Below, one piece after another: positions 10,491 through 20,915 of a stretch of DNA of 64,000 nucleotides. Each line of letters starts with the position of its first letter. The stretch's first letter is position 1. The stretch lies in the NCBI GenBank assembly GCA_973895155.1, contig OZ316893.1, positions 1,240,001-1,304,000 on the forward strand. The letters are read 5' to 3'. A model generated the notes under the pieces. The model saw nothing but the letters and a program-made list of their open reading frames with translations, was not told the DNA's origin and searched no databases. The position numbers and the translations under genes are program-made. Source of the DNA: Marsupella aquatica. Lineage: Eukaryota; Marchantiophyta.

Positions 10491-12520
10491 ATGCAGAAGA
10501 GCGCAAGAAGGATTTTGCTAAGTTATGGTATTCCTGCTTTACGCCACCGACGGGAGTTCTCGGTCCGGGGATCCATAGCAGACAACAATCAAAGGTCGTT
10601 TACAGCTCGAGTGCATAAGAAAACAATGGTTTCCCTCACCGACGTCGAGTCATCAAATTCTCGCATCGCCTCCACTCTTCCTCCGGGTCTCGTCGCCATC
10701 TTCGTTGGTGCCACTAGTGGGATTGGCGAAACGACGCTAAAGCAGTTCGCCAAGCATGCCCGCCAACCGCGTGTGTATTTTCTCGGCCGCTCGCAGGAAG
10801 CCGCAGATCGCATCACGGCTGAATGCAAGGCGCTGAATGCTGAGGGCGAGTACATCTTCGTCAAGGCAGATACCAGCCTGATCCGCAATGTGGATGATAT
10901 CTGCCGCGACATCAAGAGCAAAGAGGAGTCGGTCAATATTCTGTTCCTCAGCATGGGAACGCTGATCGCCAATGTTGGTATGTCCGCTATTCTCCCCAAA
11001 CACACGAACAAACGATACTTCTAGAGAAACTGCACGGGAGTATGTAGCGTTAACATGTGCTCCGTCAAATTTCATCTCTACGCCAGCTTTGCCGAAGTTG
11101 TGCCGAGGTCATGGTAGGCAAATTTAATGAACTCGATTGCAGGGTCATCGCACTCCCCTCATGTTGATCTCCTAGTAAGCTTCGTTTTCCATCTGCCCTA
11201 ATTCTCACCTTTCAAGGAGCTGCATTATCGAGCTCTTTTCGATTTAATTCTTCATCATCTCTATCCCAGTTTTGCCCAAGTTGTGACAAGGTCAAGGAAG
11301 GCAAATTTACTGAAATTGAAGATTGCAGTGTTCATTTCACTCGCTTCGTGTTAATCTCTAGTGAGCTTCGATTGCCCTCTGTCCTTATTCTCGTCTTTCA
11401 AGGAGCTCCATTCTCGAGCTCTTCTCTATTTAATTCTTCATCCTCTCTACACCAGCAGTTGTGATGATGTCAAAGAAGGCAAATTTACTGAAATCGATTC
11501 AGTGTTCATTTCACTCCCCTCATGTTGATCTCCTAGTAAGCTTCTCTCGCCCAATTCTCACCTTTCACGGAGCTGCTATCTTGAGCTTTTCTCGATTTAA
11601 TTCTTCAGCGAGTCTCCCTTCTAGTTAGAAATTCAAAAGAGCTGTTAGTCCTAAATTAGACACTGACAACGAACTCCTTTGTATATGGCTTGATTCACAC
11701 AGCGAACGATTCACCAGCCCGTGACCAAAGCTCTGTGATGACAATAGCCGGGCCCTCGACCACACATTGCAATATCCGAACCTCATTAGTTTGTCTTCAC
11801 TTTGCAATATCCGAACTTCATTAATTTGTCTTCACATTGCTTGCGGATGCAGAGACGGCAGAAGGCCTGCATTACCCCTCGGCCCTAGCTATACACTGTC
11901 GCACTCGATTCATCGTCAATCTCCTGCCACTCCTCCAAAAGGCAACTACCCTTCGCCGGGTCGTCAGCGTACTCTCGGCGACAAATGAGGGCCCGATCAA
12001 CGAGACCGACTTACAGGCTCGGAAGGTTCGTGTGCTCGCAGCGAGAGGTCATGGCGCCTCGATGGTCACCTTGTCTCTCGAAAAGCTCGCCGAGAGAGCA
12101 CCAGACGTTTCCTTCGTCCATAACTTCCCCGGGGCAGTGAAGACGGGGATTGAGCGAGGAACCAAGGGAGCGATGATGGCTGTGGTGAAGGTGCTCTTGA
12201 AGGTCATAGGGCCTTTGATCTACGTCCCGCTTTTGGAGGTTGGCGAGCGGCACGTCTTTCTTGCAACGAGCGCGAGGTACCCAGCGAGCTCGGGTGGGGA
12301 TGGAGCTGCTGGGGTGCCATTGGCAGGGGGAGTGGCTGTTGCACGAGGCACCACCGGCAAGATTGGAAGCGGAGTGTACTCCGTGGACGCGAAGGGAGAG
12401 AGCGCAGGGCCGAAGGTCGAGGAGCTTCTGGCCCAGTTCAGGAAGGACGGGATGCGGGAGAAGGTGTGGACACACATTCAAGACGAGTTTAAGCGGATCA
12501 CTGGAGTGGAATCTATGTAG
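10491..12520 (+). CDS. Fungal-type short-chain dehydrogenase/reductase with N-terminal extension
   Basis: Predicted NAD(P)-dependent oxidoreductase of 384 residues from exons 10491-10977 and 11853-12520 (intron GTATGT...GATGCAG, phase 1). The Rossmann nucleotide-binding loop is GATSGIG at residues 73-79, and GRSQEAADRI follows the second strand. The later part has FPGAVKTG, RGTKGAMM, HVFLATSARYP, GVPLAGGVAVARGT and a GPKVEELL...EFKRITG end. From memory this closely follows a family common in filamentous fungi and starting at MVSL, here Met46 (10626). The 45 residues before it are Arg-rich with few acids (MQKSARRILLSYG...), suggesting a mitochondrial or plastid presequence. The usual Tyr-x3-Lys catalytic pair is not evident, so activity is uncertain and the substrate unknown. 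A GA-rich leader precedes the ATG. The stop codon is the start of a tandem repeat. Transfer from a fungus is inferred. Confidence 0.85.
11080..11612 (+). repeat. Three ~183-bp tandem repeats inside the SDR intron
   Basis: Copies begin at about 11091, 11274 and 11456. Each contains AAGTTGTG, GGCAAATTTA, a GTTCATTTCACTC-like run, CTTTCA.GGAGCTGC and CGATTTAATTCTTCA. They are diverged (roughly 80-90% by eye) and account for most of the 875-bp intron. Confidence 0.85.
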
Positions 12521-13175
12521 GCCAATAAATGTGCCTAAATCTCTAATATGCAATCCCCCTCTTTCTTTCTAAACTCATTTAAACACAAATTTTTATAGGC
12601 CAATAAATGTGGCCTTTTTGTCACGGCCTTTTTGTCACGGCCTTTTTGTCACGCTTCTCCTAGACTTATACTGGCACTCTAAATCTCTAATATGCAATCC
12701 CCCTCTTTCTTTCTAAACTCATTTAAACACAAATCTTTATAGGCCAATAAATGTGGCCTTTTTGTCACGCTTCTCCTAGACTTATATGGGCACTCTAAAT
12801 CTCTAGTATGCAATCCCCCTCTTTCTTTCTAAACTCATTTAAACACAAATCTTTATAGGCCAATAAATGTGGCCTTTTTGTCACGCTTCTCCTAGACTTA
12901 TACCGGCACTCTAAATCCCTAATATGCGGCACTCTAAATCCCTAATATGCAATCCCCCTCTTTCTTTCTAAACTTGTATAGACACAATAATATTCAATCC
13001 TGCTCATTCTTTCTAAACTCAGTTAAACACAAATCTTTATAGGCCAATAAATGTGGCCTTTTTGTCACGCTTCTCCTAGACTTATACTTAGAGCACTCTA
13101 AATCTCTAATATGCAATCCCCCTCTTTCTTTCTAAACTTGTATAGACACAATAATATTCAATCCTGCTCATTCCC
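12518..13175 (+). repeat. Degenerate tandem array starting at SDR stop codon
   Basis: Units start with TAGGCCAATAAATGT at 12518, 12596, 12740, 12856 and 13040. They run through GGCCTTTTTGTCACG, TCTCCTAGACTTATA, ATATGCAATCCCCCTC and TTTCTTTCTAAACTCATTT. Unit length varies (78 to 184 bp) through internal gains and losses. The first TAG is the stop codon of the SDR gene, so the gene's 3' UTR is part of the array. Confidence 0.85.
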
Positions 13176-13289
13176 TCTAAAGTCATTTAACACAATACTA
13201 TTCCAAATCCAGATGTTGATCTGTCATTGTTGTAGTAAGTTTAAGAGAGAGCATCCAAGGCTCTTCTCCACACTACAGTATACGACCGT

Positions 13290-14500
13290 GCACTTTCTTT
13301 CTCATGGTTCATGAAGAGAAATCTCTGTGGCCTTCGACTATGGTGACTTTTCCCTCACCATTGTACACATTTTTTGTGCCCCGTTGGTGCTCACTATAAT
13401 TTGCACACTCCTTGAAATCTAATTACTAAGCCAACTTGTGCACTCCCTAGAATGTTGGAGAGAGGGATGGTGGAGAAAGTGTGGACCCACAAGACAAGTC
13501 TAAGTTGATCACTTGAATGGAAGCTAGCTCCAGAGGTCAAGCAGTCATATTTGTTACTTATTCTTAGACTGTTAATACATGCAAACTCTCCAGGCAAACT
13601 CTACAATATGCAATCTTGCTCTTTCTTTCTTAGGGTATGTTTACAAAATGACCTTATGGAGGGAGGCTAGGCCAACCTCGCTAGCCGTTTGATTATGGTG
13701 ACAGTTTTTCCTAGCCATTGTACCCTTTCCTTTGTGCAACCTGTTCACTCTCCCTGTAGCTCAGACATGCCTTTAAATCTAGTTGCGGGTCTAGTTGTCA
13801 GGCCAACTCATAGACTCCTTGCAACATCGAGACTAAAGGAGGGGATATTTGAGAAGTGTGGACACACACTGAGGATGAGTTTAAGTGGACCACAAGCAAA
13901 GGTTAAGTTGTTTCACATGTCATAGACTAATTGACTTATCTATGTACTTCTTCTCATGGTTGTTCACAATATGTCTTTCTAACCCAGCTTCCCTGGCCAT
14001 TCAAGTATGTGGGCAGTTTATCCTAGCCATTGTGCACCTTTTTCAAGCACAACCCATCACTCTCCCTGCAGCCCGCACACTCCTTGAAATCCAGTTCCTA
14101 GGTCAACCTGTGGACACCCCACAACCTCGAAGATGAAAGGAGGCGGTAGAGAAGCTGTGGACACTCATTGAGAAAGAGTTTTAAGCAGATTGGTGTAGTA
14201 GAAGGTGCTTAAGTCAAGTTGTCATGTGTGTCATATACGTACAGACTTATCTATCTATCTATCTAAAGAATATAATATGCATTCTTGCTCTTTGTTTCTC
14301 ATGGTTAGTTCACAAAATGTCATTTTGGTGAGAAGCCTCCTTGGTCACTATCATATGGAACATTGTTTCCTGGCCATTGTGCACCTTTTTGCACACCCTA
14401 CCCGTCACGCTCACTCTAGCATGCACACACCTTGAAACTTAGTTGCCAGGATGACTCACGAATACCCCACAACTTCCAACTGCCTGGACATCTCTAAGTC
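13290..14500 (+). pseudogene. Decayed tandem units carrying copies of the SDR 3' coding end
   Basis: Four diverged units of about 250-350 bp share TTTCTCATGGTT, a GCCATTGT.CACCTTTTT block, CACTCTCCCTG.AGC and ACTCCTTGAAATC. Three contain a recognisable copy of the last SDR codons: 13459-13527, 13834-13897 and 14133-14205. Compare GAGAAGTGTGGACACACACT and GATGAGTTTAAGTGGA at 13850-13890 with the gene at 12459-12500. None keeps a long open frame. The sequence looks like old serial duplication of the gene's 3' end. Confidence 0.7.
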
Positions 14501-14789
14501 CATAGGTCATACTGAGCAAGTCTTCACAACTAAACTCTTCCTTTCACTCAACTGGTTCAGTGATGTTGAGCACTCATTAACTAAGTCCTGCTCTGCATAT
14601 AATAGTAGCACATCTAAATTTAACATGACTACGGTTAGACTAATTGTGATTACGTAGTAATTCTAGACATAAGAGAAAATTAACAAATCTTGCTGAGCCA
14701 CTGAGAAACGATGATATTTCTTTCTGATGGGTAGTAACATCTTCATCTTTTGATTTGACCAAAGACATCTGTAACAGATGGGCAATGAT

Positions 14790-14945
14790 ACTTTTAACAA
14801 ATTCGACTCTTGGGCTTTTGGGGCTATGTGGTCTTCCTGGCTAGGGTTTTCCTCTATCTTCTCCCCTTTACTGGGTTTTCTGCCCTTTGGGACCTGTCTC
14901 CAGGTTTGGCGCCTTTTGTTCTTTGGCAGTGCTATATACTACATG
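14790..14945 (+). mobile_element. LINE 3' tail fragment
   Basis: CCCCTTTACTGGGTTTTCTG, CTTTGGGACCTGTCTCCAGG and TTTGGCGCCTTTTGTT, ending near GGCAGTGCTATATACT, match the 3' tail at 7600-7745. No coding part is attached. Confidence 0.65.
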
Positions 14946-15114
14946 GGTGAGCCTCTATGCAGTGAATATTCATAACATATTTTGCTAGGATTCTTTATTA
15001 GAGACGAACCTCAAGATCGAGGCTAATTAATGAGATTATCATTGATTAGCCCCGTACCTTGCTGCCCGCTGCCCAGTATTACGGACGTTTGAATTAGAAT
15101 AAATACCTAGGGCG

Positions 15115-15270
15115 TGTCATTCTGGACACCAGCTGCCCCTGGTCTTGGTGGTAGAGGGAACTCACTGGCACGGGGCAGGTTCCTGGTTCGAATTCTGCTA
15201 GTGACAATGTGTGATTTTTGTCAATCACCCCACCCAAAAGTGGGGATCATTCACCTTCTACTTACACTTA
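15115..15270 (+). mobile_element. tRNA-derived SINE-like unit
   Basis: TGGTGGTAGAGGG (15147-15159) fits an RNA polymerase III A box and GGTTCGAATTC (15185-15195) a B box, about 35 bp apart as in tRNA-derived SINEs. The segment does not fold as an intact tRNA. The 3' end is not clear; an A-rich stretch lies near 15272. A single copy in this window, so the call rests on the boxes. Confidence 0.5.
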
Positions 15271-15451
15271 GAAAAAATATGAGCGAGAAGAAGATGCGGG
15301 CAGCAGGTGTGGGCAGTGGGAGGCGAAAAGGTACGGGAGGCTCATTATGAGCCTCGAAGTTGTCTTTCGTCGTGAATGGATTCTTTGCTAAAATAATACA
15401 AAGAAGCTTTATGTGAAGTGGTATAACTTGCCTAGTCAAGGTATCTTTTAT

Positions 15452-16088
15452 ATTGGGTTTTACTAGATTGCCACCTTTTTGTGGAACATCACTAGTTGTC
15501 ACTTTGTTAGATTATTTATGACATTGTCACTTTTCTCATCACAGGTTAAGCCACTTAGACCTGGTTAGCCAAAACAGATCTTTCTGCCCTTGGATTGTCA
15601 CATTGAACAATCTGATGGTTGTAGTAAACCTTGATCAGATTTACGCAGCCCCACTACTGGTCCTCTAGGGCAGAGTTCCCCCCTTCAATGCAGGCTCTGC
15701 CCCCACCCTCACCTCCCTATTTCCAGAGTGCCTCCCCTGTCCTTGGGTCTGTCTTCAAGCTCTGAGCGTGATGGGGACTGTCAGACTCTCCAATGTATTT
15801 CAGGGCCATAGGATCTTTGGTAGTGAACCACGGCTAAGTCACTAGAGCCACATCAAAAAGCCGCACTGTAGTAATCTAAATAACAATTCAGAATCAAAAC
15901 AACATTCTGCAGCCTATGGTCTAGGGTGAAGTGTCTAGACTGAGTGTGGTGCTGGGGTTGGGCAACAGGTGAGGATGGTAACCATAGGCCCGACCAGAGC
16001 TTGGGCATTCTTGCTAGTTAAATTAAAAATGATGGCAAATCATGACATCTGACCAAGAAGGTGGCAATCTACATTAGTAAACTCAGTT
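15452..16088. mobile_element. Possible inverted-repeat DNA element
   Basis: TAGATTGCCACCTTTTTG near 15463-15482 is mirrored by CAAGAAGGTGGCAATCTA at 16053-16071, with GGTTTTACTA/TTAGTAAACTC-like ends outside. The inverted repeats are about 30 bp and imperfect. No coding frame inside and no clear target duplication. Confidence 0.4.
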
Positions 16089-17282
16089 TTTTTTAAACAT
16101 TGTCCCTTCTCCTCCACTAGGAAAACGGAAGAGGTGTTTTTATGTTTGAATGAATCACCACTGTCCACCAGGTTGGGGAGGACAATAAACGTACTTTTTA
16201 TTCTTTAAGAACATTATTCACTCATTTTAGTAACTGGATCCACCAGTTTTGCTTTGGGACACTGGCTCTTTAACAAGAGAGGTGTTTGCATTGGCAACAT
16301 TATGGAACATGTAATGCATGCTTGTCCTAGCTCAGCGTTTTGGAGAAGATTTATCCCGAAGATGTCACTGAAGATGATAAGATCCATGGTACTCTTGGCG
16401 CATTCACAAGCCATTCATTTATAGATCCTTGCTGAGCACAAATCCCCAAATCAATCTCTCCCAGCTATTACCTTTCCATATCATTATCATATTCAGGGAA
16501 CAAAAAGGAAAACATGGCCAAATAACAAGAGGAACAAAACTGGAGAGAAGATCCCACAGGCGCACGAGGCCCAATATTCCCAATCCTCATAGGTGACTCA
16601 CTCTGTACCCTATCAGATTTGATCTTGAGCAATACCCTTGATATTTTTTTCTTTTTCCTTTTTTTGGGGGCGCCATGCCACACATTATTGTCATGGACAA
16701 TATGTCTTGCACATGTACCAACATCATGCGATCCCATTGCACTGTACAGATCATGCCATCCCAGCTCACCTCATATTTCTATCCCATTTGATCGCTAATT
16801 AATTTTGCTAAGGACTAGATACGTAAAATTAAAAAGATTAAAAAAACCGTGGGACTCCATAAATCTTAGATGAGCAGCAATGTTGCCTTCCTAGTAGTAT
16901 CCTTGCATTCCAGCAATGCGAATGCTGACTCAGAAAGGTCTCTACAATGGTCACCTTTGGTGATAGTGTCTGTGACTTTCCAGCCTACTACTACATGCCA
17001 CTAGAGAAAACCCTGATTGTCTTCAAGTGATTGAATGGCTGCATGTATCTACAGTAGGATATTAGTTGCAAAACTTGACTAAATTCAAAAGCCTCTGTTG
17101 CCTTGCCCACCTTCCCTCCCTGCTCATTGTTCCAGCCCAGTCACCTGTATGCAGGATGTCTTTCATGAGGTGATCAAAGGTGGGCTCAAAGGCCACCTGG
17201 AGCTTTGTGATGAGGCATCAGAAAGGGCAAAATGGGCAATGGAGGCAAGACAGGTTAAGGCTTCGGGTTGAGGTGGAATATA
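16089..17282. other. Intergenic, no gene seen
   Basis: Mixed-composition DNA with only short open frames that show no recognisable domain. Confidence 0.5.
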
Positions 17283-17360
17283 CATGACAAGCTAATGAGA
17301 AATCCTGCACATGACAAGCTAATGAGAAATCCTGCACATGACAAACTAATGAGAAAAACC
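17283..17360. repeat. 28-bp tandem repeat, about three copies
   Basis: ACATGACAAGCTAATGAGAA followed by ATCCTGC occurs twice exactly, and a third copy is diverged (ACAAACTAATGAG). Head-to-tail without spacers. Confidence 0.8.
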
Positions 17361-17759
17361 AATGTCACCAAATTTTGCTACTACCCTAAACTTTGGGCTA
17401 TATATGGGGTTTGTTGAGCTATAAAGCTACACACTAACATCTAAGTCCATAGGTGGGGGTCTACTGGGTCTGTTATGCCATTGATAAAATGTGCCCTGTG
17501 GATGTAAAGTATACAGTTTAGGACCTGGGATCTCACTTAATAAGATATAAAGGTGACCATAGATACGGTCCCACTTGTCGTCTCACTGCTTGTGGTTGTT
17601 TGTTGTCGAGCTTCTTGTCTGCAGCCACAGTCGTGCCTTTGCAGATGCTGAAATGCTAATGGAATTTCTTGGGCCTGGTCTAGCTTTGCATGTTATGTTG
17701 CTTTTTCTTTGTAGACCTTTGCATTCAAAATATGGTCCAAGGTATCTCTTAAACAAAAA

Positions 17760-18317
17760 ATGTCCTCTCCATTGTTCAGTATTGGGTTGTCTGCCTTTGC
17801 CATAGCTCCAAGCTTGAGTGCAAGTGGCAAAGAGGCCTGTTTGAATGGAAAGGGGATCCTCTATGAGACATTTTTGCTGACTGGTAGTTGGAACATTGCA
17901 CAAACCTTTTCCGACTTGCTTAGTGCTTCCATTGAAGAGCACACACAAGCTCTGATAGACACGCTGCATTAGGACATTGAGTCTATGAAGCTAGAGGAAG
18001 GTCCAGTAGTACCTAGCCTAGTTGTAGTGAGTGTGCAAGGACCACCTTCTTTTGAAATCTTAGATGGGGATGAATCCTTCCAGAAAACCCTTGCCAGGGG
18101 TGGAGGGAATGCTTCTGCTTTTGTTGATAAATGGGCTAGGAACTACTTAAACAAATTTTGTATGTTTAAGAGATTGGATGCCACAGTTCCTCTTGTTGAC
18201 TTGTCAGCACATAATTGCAGTAATCTGTTCACAAAGTTCTTTGAGCAAGTGACCAAGAACGGTGGAGCTCTCTACCCAAATCAGACCCTTATGGGCCTCT
18301 ACCATGTATTCCACTAA
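17760..18317 (+). pseudogene. Broken ORF with similarity to DUF3504 / Crypton recombinase N-region (tentative)
   Basis: Two open stretches (17760-17969 and 17973-18317) lie in one frame, separated by a single TAG at 17970-17972, for about 185 codons in all. The second half has KWARNYLNKFCMFKR, then LVDLSAHNCSNLFTKFFEQV and YPNQTLMGLYHVFH. That order (a helix with NxxLxKFxxEV, then xYPxxTLxxLxxxF) recalls the DUF3504 N-terminal region of Crypton-derived tyrosine recombinases and ZMYM/QRICH1-type proteins. The catalytic recombinase part is not visible downstream. It may be a decayed exon of a host gene instead. I give the family with low confidence. Confidence 0.35.
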
Positions 18318-20204
18318 ATCTTGCATTAAAAGCAAGAAGCTTAGTCAGGTGAGGACAAGCCAATTTGAGGACAAGCCAATTTGATTGGAAGGATTGAGAC
18401 AACTTTAGTCCTTGCAGGTGGCATGAAGAGAGTAGGGTGCAGAATTAATATCCACTTTTCCCAGTTCAAGGACACATGGTGACATGGGGTCCCTCAACAA
18501 TTGCACAGTGAACATCAGTATTGAGAAATTAAATGCTTGAGTTACTAGACATGAATCAGAAGTTGTATTGTGGTAGCTTAGCTTTAAATGGTCTGACAAT
18601 AGTGTATTAGATTGTCTGAAGCCTGCTTGGCACATATTCTCTCCTATATGTACGAAAAAGCTAGAGGCAAACCTTGCCCTGCAAGGCTGAGTATACAGTG
18701 CTGGGCAAACATTTACTTGCAATCCCACCTTGTCCACAATTTTTATTATTTTAAATAAAGTTTCATCTCCAGAGTGGGAATTTCATCTTTTAACTACGAG
18801 ACTCTCAGAATTTTGTATGTAGAATTTTGAATTTGCAACTTGTACAGCTCTCACAATATGCGCATACCCAGGTACGTACCTGCGGGAACAAGCAATCAAC
18901 TCAAGTCCATAAACTCAAAGACCATATAAATACGGATCATTTTTAATGAGAGATAATCAAGACCAAAAACTGGCAGCAGCTACAATAGAGCCCCACAACG
19001 CTTTCACGGAATATTTTCGTGCTTTTTGCTTTTTGCTTACAATATTAATATACGTCGCTTTTGGGGGGCTCTAGCTGCTGCCAGATTTTGGCACGAAAAT
19101 AGGTAAGCAAAACAGAGATCTCCCACGTTTGTCGCCTCCCAAGGAAAGGACATTCTACTTTTTGCACTTTCCAGTTTCACCGCCATCACTAATGACAAAA
19201 GCTAGGTTTATGATTATATTGCGGAGTCCAATTTTCCTCTCTCGTCTTATTTGGATTGTTAGCACAACTACAGACGTTTTGCTTACTCAAATTGAGTACG
19301 AAGATATTGTACGGAAAGTACGGTACTTGTTCGATCACCCTTGTTAATATAAAAATATATACAAACTTTTTACCCTTGTTAATGACCTCGAAAAACGTTT
19401 TGAGTGGAGCTGCCAAATAAAGTCAATAGCAGTATCTTACTATTTGGAGGCTAACGTTAATTACTTTATCTTACCTCGGAGTTGCTGTTGGATGGACTAT
19501 CGTTTGGATACCTTTGTGGTCGATTGGTCTAAGAACTGTGGTGGACCAAAAAGTTTTGACAACTAAAAACAAACATAATTATATTTTTGTGTGTGGTGGT
19601 GCCAAAAAGCCCACGTCGCCTCTTGAAGAGGCTCAAAATCTAAAGTCTCCTTCACTTATCTTCTACACATAAGTTTTCATACAAAAGAAAAATATCATGT
19701 GAATGAAAAAATGATATATGAACAGAAATTACAAATTGCCCTCATAAGCTATCAACTTTAGAATACTATTTTTCAGAAATACAAGTGGTTCTAATGCCAC
19801 CAAGCTTGTCATTCAACTGAGAACCCACGGACCTCCTGCTTGATGTGAACCCACGGACCTCTTTCTTTACTGGTTTGTGTGTCAATTTGGTGTCAACTTG
19901 GTGTGTCAACTTGGCTAGACAATTGTCCAATCATAAGGAAGGGATAGAGGATTTCAGAGGCTACTCTTAGAAAGTGATTTATTCAAAATAGCATAGTGTA
20001 GGATATGATCTGTTGTTTGTCTCCCCATACTTAGGGTGGCGTTACAAGAAGTAGGGCCTATTACTTCGTTTTACCATACAAGCTAGATTCTAGACCAAAT
20101 AATGCATGGACGATTGGAAGAGTATGCATTGGGCTTTACAATAACTTCCGATGTGGGCCCAGAATGAGATTTCTTTGTCTTGAATTGTAGATTACCTCCA
20201 CAGG
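18318..20204. other. Intergenic, no gene seen
   Basis: AT-rich DNA. A short direct repeat of GAGGACAAGCCAATTTGA lies at 18351-18385. A duplicated AACCCACGGACCTC occurs at about 19824-19862. Nothing else supported. Confidence 0.5.
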
Positions 20205-20915
20205 TGGTCCAAACATTTCCAAGGTGCTATATGGTGAATCCAACTCTCATGTTTTGTCTTATTCATATTTCTGTATCATGAATTTTTATTTGAATGTACC
20301 TTAACAAGGGGTATCCTTTGTATCACATAGACTTTTAAGTCATTTTTGGACCCCTTTAAATTTTTGGTATTCTATAGTGTTTTGAATTTATTTTGATAGC
20401 CCCCTTAATTTGTATAATTTGTAAACTTTGTTAAGTCCTAGAGAGAAACTAAGGGCTTCATTTTCTATGGCTTTTAAGTATACTCATGAGTGAGAGGAAT
20501 GATTCTAAGAAATGTCAACACATCCTGTCTTAAGCTCCCCTTGTGGCTTTCTTTCCTAAGTTTATAGTTTTTATTGAATAAGAATCATTAATAAGAAACA
20601 CTGAAATACGTGCACAACTCCTAGGATCTTTGTGTAATAAAATTGTACTTTCCATTGGTCACTATGTGCTTTTATTGCATGTGCTTTATTTATATTATTT
20701 GATTTCATTGTGCACAACTCGTAGCAATTTTGTGTAATAAAATTGTACTTTCCATTGGTCACTATGTGCTTTTATTGCATGTACTTTATTTATATTATTT
20801 GATTTCATTCACATTTAATATGTATTCTAGTTTTACTCTTTAATTTTGTCCACTTAATATCACTAGAAGACAAAAAGTAAAGCATGTTCCAGGATGAGCA
20901 TGCTATATCTTGAAT
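20205..20915 (+). repeat. Dispersed repeat family A, copy 1
   Basis: The block starts near TTTTGTCTTATTCATATTTC and runs through AACAAGGGGTATCCTTTGTA, GGACCCCTTTAAATTT and CTTTCCTAAGTTTATAGTTT, ending ATCACTAGAAGAC and GCATGTTCCAGGATGAGCAT. The same order of motifs occurs at 23590-24130 and, inverted, at 60895-61480. This copy carries an extra 100-bp tandem duplication at 20610-20809. No coding capacity; transposon class unknown. Confidence 0.75.
20610..20809 (+). repeat. 100-bp tandem duplication inside family A copy
   Basis: Two nearly identical copies begin GTGCACAACTC at 20610 and 20710. Both contain AAAATTGTACTTTCCATTGG. The other two family A copies have this segment once, so the duplication happened after insertion. 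Confidence 0.85.

Noticed and set aside
12011-12553. 180-codon minus-strand frame
   Set aside because: Antisense shadow of SDR exon 2, without protein features.
15147-15195. Functional tRNA gene
   Set aside because: A and B boxes are present but no acceptor stem or anticodon arm forms; more like a SINE.
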